The position numbers and the translations under genes were made by a program. From contig NC_134643.1 in the NCBI RefSeq assembly GCF_030463565.1, positions 123,052,309 to 123,116,308 of the forward strand: DNA of 64,000 bases, in the 5' to 3' direction. The notes beneath the pieces were generated by a model, which ran no database searches, had not been told where the DNA came from, and saw only the letters and a program-made list of their open reading frames with translations. The DNA is from Pelecanus crispus (lineage: Eukaryota; Chordata; Aves; Pelecaniformes; Pelecanidae). Of this stretch, positions 36,801 through 48,100 are shown piece by piece (the stretch's first letter is position 1; every line of letters begins with the position of its first letter).

Positions 36801-37467
36801 TTTGGTAAAGGGCTGAGAAGCAGGAAGAGAGCTGCTGAGAAATGCACGACCACTGTCAAAAACTTGCTGCAGACCAAGCCTGCCAAGTGAGCAAACAAGT
36901 TCAAGCCTCACATGCGCCTCCAGACCCTTGAAATAACCTTCCTTCCAGAACAGCCAGATGTGGGTCAGCTTGCCTCTACCTCCAGGTGCCCGGCGTGGCG
37001 GTGAGGGTGGACGCAGAAGCTGTTGAGGCTCTTTCTGCTTGCAGAGTGCACTCACAATGGGCTCACTGGCAGCTCCAAACCCCAAATAAATAAAGAAATA
37101 AATAATAACAGCAAACAGGCACACCAACAGTGCCCCAGCTGGAAACGTACTGGCCCTGCTTGAAGAAACAGCATGCAAAGGAAGGCCTTCCATTCTCTCG
37201 AGAGGCAAGCTATAAAAACGCATGATAGAAACAGCCATGGAAGAGCTAGGCTAGTAAGAACTTGATTTTCAGCCTCTTCTCCAAAGGCCTGGGGCTGAAA
37301 TAACACAGGTTGCACTCAGGTACCTTCACAGCTGCACGTGGGAAGCTTGCACAAGGCGGGTCTGCATCTGTCCTGGCACAGCTCCTCATTTCTTGCTTTC
37401 ACAAACAAAAAGTATCCCTGTTTAGGCTCCTTATGCACAACAGAATGATAATAAAAAGAAACCATTT

Positions 37468-37881
37468 TCATACATTCCTCAGAGCTGAGTCTGTGCTCGG
37501 TGCCTCAGACCCAGGGTTGTTTTTGCCATCCTGCCTTTGCAGCTCCAGGAAGGCAGTGCTGTTGACAATAACAAAAGTGTCTTTGCTCTCCGTTCCTGGA
37601 AGCTCCACCTTGCTTCTCTGAGGGTTAAGCTTCCCAGAATAGAGATAGTCAATGTAGTTTTCAGGCTTGCTGGAAACAATATTGCTGAGCATCATGACAA
37701 AGAGAAGAAAGCCAAAAAACCCAACAATGATGAGGATGTAAAATGAGGCCATTATCTCCTCTTGCATCTCCAAAGCTGGGTTGCTGAAATTATTGAACCG
37801 AAGGGTCTTCTTCTGTTCCACAAACATATGAAGTAAATTCGGCATGACCGAACTGCCATTTGTGTGGTTGCTGAAAGCCAT
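37468..37881 (-). CDS. KCNE-like single-pass membrane protein, divergent (SMIM34 or KCNE6 candidate)
   Basis: This 137-aa protein starts MAFSNHTNGSS. The N-terminal part (1-45) has three N-glycosylation sequons (NHT at 5, NGS at 8, NFS at 31), expected outside the cell. A helix at about 46-66 reads ASFYILIIVGFFGFLLFVMML, followed by SNIVSS. GFFGF and MLS-x-I match KCNE1 (human GFFGFFTLGIMLSYI). The cytoplasmic tail (67-137) is acidic/polar and lacks the basic RSKK and the S-N-D-P-[FY] motif of KCNE1/KCNE2. It is one coding exon: the acceptor TTTTGCAG lies just before 37899, so 18 nt precede the ATG, as in KCNE2. An in-frame extension to 37905 would need a TTG start and crosses the acceptor, so I reject it. 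It sits between FAM243A and KCNE1. By position it could be the SMIM34 orthologue; by sequence it is a KCNE-type beta subunit, perhaps the KCNE6 reported for non-mammals. Confidence 0.85.
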   Translation of the reverse strand: MAFSNHTNGSSVMPNLLHMFVEQKKTLRFNNFSNPALEMQEEIMASFYILIIVGFFGFLLFVMMLSNIVSSKPENYIDYLYSGKLNPQRSKVELPGTESKDTFVIVNSTAFLELQRQDGKNNPGSEAPSTDSALRNV

Positions 37882-37899
37882 CTTACGCTTCCACTCTGG

Positions 37900-37935
37900 C
37901 TGCAAAAGCTAAGCAAAACAAAGCAAAACAAAAGA
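37900..37935 (-). promoter_or_regulatory. Splice acceptor of the KCNE-like gene
   Basis: On the minus strand a long T-rich polypyrimidine tract built from TTTTG/CTTTG units leads into TTTTGCAG, immediately followed by the exon. An alternative AG (TTTTGCTTAG) lies 9 nt earlier. The strong tract supports a real 3' splice site and hence a transcribed gene with at least one upstream non-coding exon. Confidence 0.65.
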
Positions 37936-37939
37936 ACTA

Positions 37940-40900
37940 ACTTAGCTGGTTAACGCACATCTGTCCTTTTGTGTCTTCTAGCTCAGGTCCTTCCCACTGT
38001 TTCCTCTCCTCTGCTGTGTAGCTAACTGCGCTCAGCTATCCTCTAGCTGCACGTCTTGCATGCAGAGAGCCACAGTGAAAGTCAGTGGCAAGTTAGCGCA
38101 AGAATTCGGAGAATCAAAAGCTGTTGCTCTCTGCATGAAAGACATGTGTGTATATGCACAGGCACATACTACTCCCTTAGGCTGACTTTGTTTGGCTAGT
38201 GACGTAGTGTCAAAATCAGGACATGGGAATAACGCTGCCAATTCCAGCGACTATCTCAATGGAAACAGGATGACTTGTTCTTAGGTACCAGAATAATTCA
38301 AACAATAACACCGCTAAGGGGAGAGGAGAACTATACTGGTATTATAGCCCTGGCTCCTGAGCTGAAGGGCCGTTCGTGCTAAATCATCCACAGTAAAACC
38401 TGCTGAACTGAAAAAGAGCTGTGGGAAGGAACTAAATGAGTCCAGACTGATGTAAGTTTGTTATCTTGCTGAGAAGGAAACTTGAGAGAGAAATTATTTT
38501 CTGCCAAATAATGGTCCTTGAGGTTGTCTTCTTTTTCTTTACGAGCTTTTTTCAAAGTCATTTTTTAGCACAAGAGAAACTGAAATCATTGCCTCTAAGC
38601 AAACCACAAAATCCTTCCATTCTGAAAACTCTTAAAAAGCTTTGACTCCAGCTCCCAATCCCACATCCAAAAAATAAGCATTTTCTTTTAGCAGCAACAA
38701 TTTTCCAATTTTGATACCAATCTATGTATAATTTTTGGTTCTCTGAAATCCCCTTCTTTGGGAAGTATGTGATAATCTTAGAAAAGCTTTGTGCAAATCT
38801 GCCCATGAAGCCTTGCCCAGCTGTAAATAGAAGCCAAGAGTTTCATCCCAAATGTGCAAATTTTCCTAATTTAAAATCATTCACATTCCTTGTTGCAGTT
38901 TTCCTTGCTTTTCAGCCAGTGCTGATTAACCTGTGTAGCTCTCCTGTTGCAAAGGGTCTGTACAAACTGCGGCTGCAACCCCACGTATTGCAACAAGAGC
39001 TCTGGTGTTTTACAGTACCCGAGGATTTGACCACTCCCTTAAACCTCATACAGGAAACCATTTGAAGAGCTATATATGAATAACAGAACAAAAAGCTCTG
39101 AAAAATTTCTGATGGAGCTCCCTCAGAGCAGCTCTGCCTGCCAGTCACCCCAGAGACATCTGGCAGTGTTAAAATGAGGGTTACCCTTGGAAAAGATAGC
39201 AGCCTGAACCCGAGGCCAGGGCAGCCAGCATCCCCAGCTGGCAGCCTCCTTCCCTTTCTCATCCTGCTTGCAGGCACAGGTGGCAGGAGATGTTTTATCT
39301 TCCCTCCTCGTGCCTCATACTGGGATGTTCACGACTCCTGACTCAGGGGAGTCAGGCATTTCCTCTCCGGTCCAGCTAGGATGAGCCCATCACTGGACCA
39401 CTGAAGTGCTGGCTGGGTGTCTGAAATTGCCTGAACATCCTGGATGATTAAGGTTAGCTATTCCTGGTTAGGTTTCCTCCTTCTTGCAACTATTACCTTT
39501 TAATGAATGTGTTTACCCTGCTGGCTGGGTTGTGACTTGTCTGCCTGGAATCTATTAATAGCCAAATAACCACGACGGGCGGCTGCGTGAGTCGAGTGCA
39601 GGGCTTCTGCGGGACCCATTCGCAGAGGTGTGTGGAGATTTACAACTGCAGCACGGGAACTGGAGATGTACCGGGGGAATATAATGAATTGCAGAAACAG
39701 CGGGTGTGTGGGACCATGTGGTTCTGGTAGAGTATAGCTTTTAGCTAACCAGGATTTTTTGGTCTATACAGAAAAACAGAAAGGCAAGATTCCTTCTAGA
39801 TTCCAGGCCAGATACAAGTAAACTGCCTGTAGACTACAAAACTCCTCTTCTCTCTGTCCCAGACCAATATGGCAACATCTACTTGGCTGCAGCAGAAATC
39901 AGGGCTCACAATACTCCGCAGAAGTGAAGTCTGTCTTGGTGTTCCCCTTTCAGAGGGCACAATGTGAAAAAAGTGATCTATACCTTGGCGGGACACTAGG
40001 TGAAAGTTTTATTCTGAAAAAGATTTACTGAAAGTAAATTGACTTTCTGATAAAAAGATTTTCTCTGTTGCTCCCCAAACCCACATTTCCCTTCTCTGTG
40101 TCTTCAGCCTATTCTGCTATATTGGCTGCCCTGGGTTTTGTGGCTAGTGCCATGATGAGCCGCAACACATTGTGGAGACCAAAGTTCAGAGATATACCAG
40201 TGGTCCTTACTCTTCTTGATAGATGGACTTCCTAACTGTCTGCAATCCCACTCCAAAAAAACCCAAAGAACCCACCCTCAGCCCGCCCCCAGACTATCCT
40301 GATTGTTGCCACAACTTACAGTTGCACAACTATACTCATTTGCTATTATATAAAAGTGAGGCTAAGCTTTGAATGTTCTTATCCATGTTTATTACTTCCA
40401 GTGCCTACTGCTGCCTGCATTTTGTTGAGGGGCTGCTTCTGCACTCATTGTATTGCTTTATGGGTCACCTCAAACTCTTCTCCAGACCCCTGGAGACAGG
40501 ACAGCAGCTAGATGGACCGTGCCTCTCATGTTTGGGGAGATGATGTGCAGTTGGGGACTGCAGTTCCATGCTGCCCTTTGGAGACTCTTGGCATGGGCTC
40601 CCTGACTCCTGCCACCACCGGAGTGGGGCTGGTCCCTTAGCGATGTGTACAAATCACTGGGTTTTTAAAACATAACACAAAATAACAGTGTTTTGAGGCA
40701 CAGTTCCTCAGACACTGCTTTCTAAGGAATACAGTGCTTGCTGCTCTGGAACAGTGAAACTAGTTAAATGTTAGACTGGCACTTAAAATATCTGCAATTG
40801 TGGGTATCGCTGAGCCATGTGCCACTTCACTACAATAAAATCCTGTCTGTACAGAAAACATTTAGGGGGGCAATATGGATTTACGCATTTCTAACAGTTT

Positions 40901-43900
40901 TCCCTCCCATTCAAAATACAACAGAAAAACAACACGACAGGTATCAGTCCCCAGAAAACAATAATGAGAGGCTTGAGGCAAATGACATAACAAGCCAAAA
41001 GGGCAGAGTATCGCCCGTTAACTTTAACAGCGGCCTAATTCTCCTTAGACCAGGCATACAGCATGCTGGGGATTTTTAACTGGCAGGCTGTGGGGGCCAA
41101 GCACAAGTACGATGCCACTGAAAGGCAGAACCTGAGTATTCACCACAAAAAGAAAGAAGTAGTCTAGGGTAGGTTCTGCCTTTAGTGGCAACTAGGGGAA
41201 GAATTAGTAGCTGCTGCCGCGCTACACCAGTGCTCTAGGAGAGAGAAAACAGACTTCAGATGGTTTTGTACAAATAAGGCTGTGTGTCTTTTGTCTGTGT
41301 GTACATGCACACTCACCCTCCCACTCACATCCACCCACACACAGACAATGCTGGAAAGATACTGGGACACCGCATCAGCACTCCTACAGGCTTCAAACAC
41401 CTGTATTGCTACTTTTCCCCATCATCATACTAGATACCCAGGTTAGAAATCAGACTTTTTTTCTATGGTGGGACTCATCCCCTTTCTACCCACTCCCCTC
41501 TCCACTGTTTTTCCACAACCTAAGGATTGTTTTTTATTTTGACCATTTTCATGTACGTGCAAAGGTGTGTCCCACACATATCAGCTAGAAATGTACGTCA
41601 CCATCATCTGTCTCATAAGCAGGCATAAGTCCAGGCACACAAATGCAGACACAGAGATGTATGTGCATATACTTCTTTTCTCCCTACACACACAAACACA
41701 CAGTAAAATGTAAAAACACCCACAGAACTACATGTATAATGCCATATCTAGCTAATAAAAAAAAAAAATTACTAGTAGCTTGGGTGTTAAACAGAGCTGA
41801 TTTTCAGAGAACAGCACTTGAGGAGAAAAAAAGATCCAGTAAACGTATCCCAAATAGTGGAAAAATTTAAATGAAAATTTAAACCAGTGCCTACTTATCA
41901 CTATGTAGAGGAAGCTGCAGACACCCCAGGCACCATAACAACAGCTATGAAAGGTTGTACCTATTCAAACAGCGTACTTACATGCAGACCTGGCTCTGTC
42001 CTGGGAGCAGCACCTCTTTCAGCTGTCAGGCTTGGTCCCAGCTGACCAATGCATTTAACTATTTAAGGAGCATAGGAGAGGAGTGGCCTCTCCTTCTTGC
42101 CTCCAGCAAGTTATCACAGGCACATTAGGCATGAGGGAGTGTCGGCAAAGCAATGTGGTAACAGGATACTATGGGCCTGTGAGGCTCCTACTACATGGGG
42201 GCTCCAGACAAGTGGCCATATATGTTCCCTTACCGTGCAGGGGATGAGAATAATATGGATGAGGGCTCAAATGCCTCAATACTGGGCAAATTAAAGTGTA
42301 AAGGCTGCTCTGGGCAGGTGGTTGCTCACTGCTGGACAGAGACCGTGTAAGAGCAGATTGTGGGCCTGGGGTGATTTTTGGTTATTCATCTTATATCTGT
42401 CATTTTCTAAGTCAGCAACTCTCAGAAGTGGGAAAGAAAATAGCAGAGTCCTAGTGCCCCCCCAATGCGTTTGGCTGACACCACCTTGTCGTACCAGAGG
42501 AAACAGGCTACGCAGTTGTGCCTCCTCGTTCAGTGCACACCTACATCCCCGCTCATCCTGCTTTCTGGTGAAAGGATGGGGAAAGAAAGTAGCCAGGAAT
42601 AGGAAAGAGGATGCTGGATGAAGCAACCTTGCTATCTTTCATCTTGCATCCTCCTGTCCCGACCTCTTATATCCTGTTCTGCCAGCCGGGCATGGGTGTT
42701 TTATTCTGTTCATACACCCTCTCCATGGCAAAACAGCACGAGTTACACCCCTTCACAGCCAAGTCCCCTTTCAGGATCAACACACCACCAGCCACGGCTT
42801 GCAACATCTCCAATTTAACTCAGACTTTGCCATGAGAGCCACAGGTGACTGCTGGTGTGGGGTTACTTTGTGCAGCCAGAACAACCGAAGGCAGCTGAGG
42901 GAGGAGGAGAGTTCATGCTAAAGCCTGCTGGTTTTCCTTCCATGGAAAGCAGGAGGGAGGAGGACTGTTAAAGGCGAGGGAAGCAGGGCCCCACGACAGC
43001 AGGCTATGTCTGCCTTCGGGAAGCAGCAGCAGCAGCTATTGCTATTAAATTGCGGTCAGACAGATACATAAATCTTGCTGTGGGACTCGGTTCAAACTAC
43101 TCATTTTTTCACATGTCTAATCTTTGCTAGATAACACACAGTGCTCTGAGAGTATCAGCAGCTTGTTAAGCGAGCTGCACCTTTGGCTAACAAACACAGA
43201 AATAGGAAGAAAATCAGAAGCAGGGAGCTACTGGTTGGAGGAAAGGAGACCTGAGTGTGCCCAGGCAGCAAAGCCGATGGGGGAAAAAGAGCTTGGAGTA
43301 AACTCCCCCACATGCGTTCCCCAATTTGTGTATAACCCCCCCATGCTGCCAGACTGATGGAGCTGTTTTACAGCTGAACCCCAACTCTCGGAGGAAAACG
43401 TGGTGCTGAGAGTATTACTGGTCTACAGGCACCATCCCTCCAAGAGCCAAAACCCAGTGGAGAGCACAAAACACCAGCAGGACTGTCTGTTTGGTCTTGC
43501 ACCGGGCAGAAACGGAGGCCCTGGGCTTGCTCGGAATGAGCCGGCAGGACATGGTGCGGCACTGGGTGGAGATGCCGGTGAGGGCCAGGGAGCGGCGTAG
43601 CTGGGCCAGCGTGGCCCTACCGCACATCTAATTAGCCAGCTTCTCCCCAGGGCTCGTCAGATTAGACCCTATAGCAACTATATATTAGCAACCATACTGA
43701 AGTTGCTGTCTTGCTTCCACTTTTGGCGGAAGCATGGTCAGGGCTAGGGAAAGGTGAGGCTCACACCTTGTCCTTTTGCCCCATCAAGTATAGATCCTTT
43801 GCGGCTCCTGTCCCCACCTCTCTACCTAGCTAGAGTGTGGAGATGGAAAACCCACCTGATTTCATACCTCTTCCCTAGATCTGATGGTCCTTTTTCTTGG

Positions 43901-44550
43901 AAAAAAATCAAATGGAAATGCAAAAATATAAACACTGATAACAAACCCATTGGTGACGATGGCCATCTGATCACCTGCACAACATGGGAGTATGAGTGAC
44001 ACAGGCTCAAACATACACCAAAGGTGGGATTTGTTTCACTGCTTGGGACTCTATGGGGAGCTTCCCTACTGAATGGGGAGAGACAGATAGCCCCGAAGGG
44101 TGATGAGTTCATCTCTCAGCACAGTGTGCCCTCCAGAGGACCTTGCTTTCTAATGACTGTGATTAGTGTCAGCCTCTAACCTGACAACAGTAAAAGTGCT
44201 GTGAGATGGACCCCCCCCTCCTCAGTCATAACAAGGCAAAGGATGTAGGGTTCCTACTTGTCCTTCCCAACACAGGACAGCAAGGATTCCATTTCATCCA
44301 GAGGAAGCATCCAGATACCATTCCTGATAAAGAGAACGAAAGAGCTGGGGTAACATAAGATGTCCAGGTGAGGGGGAGGGCAGAAATTACGGGATTGCGT
44401 CACAGGACTGGATCCCATTGCAGTATGGATGGAGAGAGGCACGCAGGCACAACCATGTCCCTTGACCAGGAACAAGCACTCAGCACCTTCCAAGTGGTGA
44501 CAGCCTCCTTCCTCCACCCACAGCCCTGGAAGTCTGTGCCAGTGCCAGGT
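37940..44550. other. Region upstream of the KCNE-like gene
   Basis: No coding sequence recognised. The promoter and non-coding exon(s) of the KCNE-like gene should lie here, but I cannot place them. GT/CA-rich stretches occur at about 41280-41345 and 41640-41705. Confidence 0.55.
41280..41345. repeat. Degenerate GT/CA-rich tract
   Basis: A degenerate GTGT...CACAC run with interruptions, typical of a decayed dinucleotide microsatellite. Confidence 0.6.
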
Positions 44551-44557
44551 GGCACCT

Positions 44558-45121
44558 TGTGCTGGTTTTGGCTGGGATAATTTTCTTCATAGTAGCTAGT
44601 ATGGGGCTATGTTTTGGGTTTGTGCTGGAAACAGTGTTGATAACACAGGGATGTTTTCATTACTGTTGAGCAGTGCTTACACAGAGTCAAGGCCTTTTCT
44701 GCTCCTCACCCCACCCCACCAGCGAGTGGGCTGGGGGTGCACAAGGAGCTGGGAGGGGACACAGCTGGGACAGCTGACCCCAGCTGAACAAAGGGGTATT
44801 CCACACCATATGACATCATGCTCAGCATGTAAAACTGGGGGAAGAAGAAGGAAGTGAGGGACGTTCAGAGTGATGGCGTTCTTATTCCGAAGTAACTGTT
44901 ACGTGTGATGGAGCCCTGCTTTCCTGGGGATGGCTGAACACCTGTCTGCTGATGGGAAGTAGTGAATGAATTCCTTGTTTTGCTTTACTTATTAAACTGT
45001 GTTTATCTCAACCCACGAGTTTTCTCACATTTACTCTTCTGATTCTCTCCCCCATCCCACCAGGGGGGAGTGAGCGAGCGGCTGTGCAGTGATTAGTTGC
45101 CAGCTGGGTTAAACTACAACA
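44558..45121 (+). mobile_element. Solo LTR of an avian endogenous retrovirus (second copy)
   Basis: This is the same family and orientation as the copy at 25357-25926: about 564 bp, beginning TGTGCTGGTTTTGGCTGGG and ending near ACAACA. The two copies align end to end, with a few length differences in the middle. No internal retroviral region is present on either side, so it is a solo LTR. No convincing target-site duplication is visible. It is a fossil. Confidence 0.88.
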
Positions 45122-45124
45122 TAC

Positions 45125-48100
45125 TTTTCTTTTAAAAAGGAATGAAGGATGAGGGAATGGGCTTGGAGCACAAACATAACAGCAGGGCTAGAATAAGTAA
45201 TTCTGACAGCCTTTCAATGAAGGCATATGGACCCTAGAATAAGCTGGGAAGTTTCCATCAGCTTTATAGGAGATAGGCCAGGGCACATCAGCTGAGGGTC
45301 TGATTCTTTTATTACTGAAGTTTCATTTTTTTAAAAAAGATAATATAAGGAAACAATGCACATCAGCAAGGCTATTTTAGTACTTTTTTTTTTTTCCACA
45401 AATGTTGGATTTTAGAACTCTATAGTGAGCATCAAAGCCCTGGAGGGGGGTTTAGGGGCTGGTGGAAGTTGAACTAGTCTCCATGCTCCCCCTGTTCCAG
45501 AACCAAGGACACCTGGAAGCATGTGCAGGACATGACCAAGACAGGCAGACATGTCTTTAAAATCCTATGGGTGGGAATGAGCCAGGAACGGAAGATTCAT
45601 CATGCTATTGAAGCACCCGGACAAGCCCAGATGAGCTTCAGGCTTGAAGCATTTCCCATGCACACTTTCCTCTGCTGCGTGCTAGCTGTTTTTCCATGCT
45701 CTCACCCCTGTGGGATATAAGGTGGATCATGTCTTCAAGCGATCTTTCCTGTTGAGCCAGGGCAACCTGCCTGCCTTAGAGGAAGTGGGATGAAGGAGTG
45801 TAGGATGAGCGACAGAGCATTCCTCACGTGGCCCAGTCCTGCAAACAGACCATACCGGTCATCGGGGACAGTGGGGTACCGAGGACCTCAACCCCATGTG
45901 GTTCCTTGCACACTAGCCCTGTGACTTCCTCAGAAAAAATCTAGGTCATGCCCTGACAGGCATTTACTCCAGGAGTGAACCATCCCCAAGACAGGGATAG
46001 TGAGGGGTGCCCCTTCCCCACCAATCCTCCTGGGGGTTCTGTTGGCTGGAGGGCCCCAAGGTGTCTCAGAGGCAGGCTTGGCTTGCCCACGAGGCAGGGG
46101 CACGATGCCCAGGAGGCTGGCACGCTGCTGCAGCACTGACAGGAGGCCTGATCTGCAGGGAACTGGAGGAGCCAGCACTGGAGGAGAAATATGTTGAGTT
46201 TGCAGAGAGTAAGGCAAGACCTGGGGAGGATTTGTTAGCGTACTGAGCTATTTTATGTAGAAAACCACTTCGCAGGACCCTGGTCAGGAAGGGAAATCAT
46301 CTGCTGTGTCCCTCTGCCAGCTTCCTCGTGGTGGTGGCTGAGTCACCTTGACTTCCTAGAAGAGGCTGAGAAGGGGCACTCACTCACAGTGGCTGAGGGT
46401 GAGGGCTGCAGGCAATGGCCCCAGTGCAAGGCAGCGCACGTTGCCTCTTGCACAGGTCAGACCGTGTCACGAATCGCATTGCCCAAGTTTCTGTGGCTGT
46501 GAATGAGCCAGAGCTTTCATTTTGCTGTTGCAATAAAAGGCCTTGGGCTAGTCCTCGTTGTCTGGTGACCTGTTTCTCTCTCTCCATGCTCAAGTGTAGG
46601 TGTGAGAAAAAGCTTGTCTGAATCCTTGAGTATTTATGCAAAACACTGTTGCTGCCCTGATCGTACACTGGGAACAGCATGGTGCTGGCACATCTGCTCA
46701 GGGGGCTCTGCTCCGTGCCCATGCACTGCACTGCAGTCACGTGGCTCGCTCCTTCTTAACTGTTATTTCCTACAGGACCTTTAGATATTCCCAATACTCC
46801 TCAGCAATAGGGGCGAACCCTGAATAGCTACTTGCACATTGAATACATCAGATGAAAGAAAAGAGATTCTACCTTCTGTGATATATGCAGTGTGAGTCAG
46901 ATGGCAAAAATTATGTTATCAGACATTGTATTATGAGTGATTCTAATGATAAAAGTCTCAGGCACTTAAGTTTACGCTCTCTGTTGCTTTTGTCCTTTTT
47001 CTAGCTTTTCCAGCACTTATTGGCTGATCCTTCTAAATGCATTTAGCACTCTCAGTACTCCAGTGTAACAGACCTCAGCTTTTTCTGCTCTCCCCCCATT
47101 CTCAGACTCTCCCTTTGCCAGGAAATTTCATTTTTTAATGCTGTCGGAGTGCTGCTGCGACCCCACATCACTGGGAGGCAGCTGTGGCAGCCAGCACTGC
47201 GGGGACCTGTCCTCTTGCAACAGAGTGTGCTTCAGACAAAGGCATTGCCAAGCACTGCGGACTCATCCGTGCTTCATCCCTCGATTCGTTTCACGTGCGG
47301 GCTTTGCACGGATGTAACTGCTTTAGGAGTTGGTTGTCTCAGAGTCAGATCCAGATTTTGGCACCTGTGACTCAGCTACTGACAGTAACATTTTGGATAT
47401 TGCCCTTTAATTGTACCTGGGAAACAAAAAAAGATCCACATCTATCGTGGTCCGAGGTTCACGTTTTTGGCTGCTGTCCAAAACACATGGTAATGCGATC
47501 TGAATAGTATCACCTTCAGGACAGCAATAAAAACAATTGCCACTCCCATCCTGTGCTTCACATCCTGTTTCCACCACAGGCTACACATTAAGGAGCTGGT
47601 GCGGAGGACATCACCCTGGGATGGCCTGGGGCAGCCTACCGGCGGTGGCTGCTGGTGACACCAGAGGACGAGGGGTGCCCTCCCCACAGGAGGCGGTGAG
47701 CTGGAGCAGGAAAACCAAGCACAGCGGGATGTTGAAGGCTGGCACCATTCTGTGAGGAATGCTGATAATATCCGTGAAAATTCACAGAGAGCTTTTTTTT
47801 CTCCTGTGTTTCCCTCCTGACTGCAGTCAGCCGTCAGGGTAGGTGGAAGAGGAGGGCACAAAGAGGGCTTACAGCATTGGAAGAGAAGTCCTGTTCGCTG
47901 CCCTGTGTCTGCAGCCACTGGCAGAGATGCAGCTGTGGTGGGGTGGTTACCCTTCAGGGTGTTTTTTTCTGGACCATCGCTGTGATGAGCTTCTCAGACA
48001 TTGACCTTGAGCTGGACATTTCTAAAACCATAGGCTAGGCAGCTGGGAACAGCCATCTGGGATCTGCCTGTAATGTCCCAAAAATGGAAGAAGGAGGTGC

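Larger units (their letters stand above)
29850..37440. other. Region between FAM243A and the KCNE-like gene
   Basis: No recognised gene. Contents are a GC-rich patch at about 33360-33720, a clustered repeat of TACCAATTACCCAT at 33.8 kb, a (TA)n microsatellite at 32.98 kb and an A-rich (AAAT)n stretch near 37.08 kb. Several long open frames (for example 33128-33721 and 36591-37238) show no family features and are treated as chance. Upstream non-coding exons of FAM243A could lie here. Confidence 0.55.

Noticed and set aside
36591-37238. 215-codon open frame on the minus strand, just past the KCNE-like stop
   Set aside because: It has hydrophobic stretches but no recognisable family and lies where a 3' UTR is expected.
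37882-37905. N-terminal extension of the KCNE-like frame to 37905
   Set aside because: It begins with TTG, not ATG, and part of it lies inside the splice acceptor. The ATG at 37881 in the context AAGATGG is the better start.
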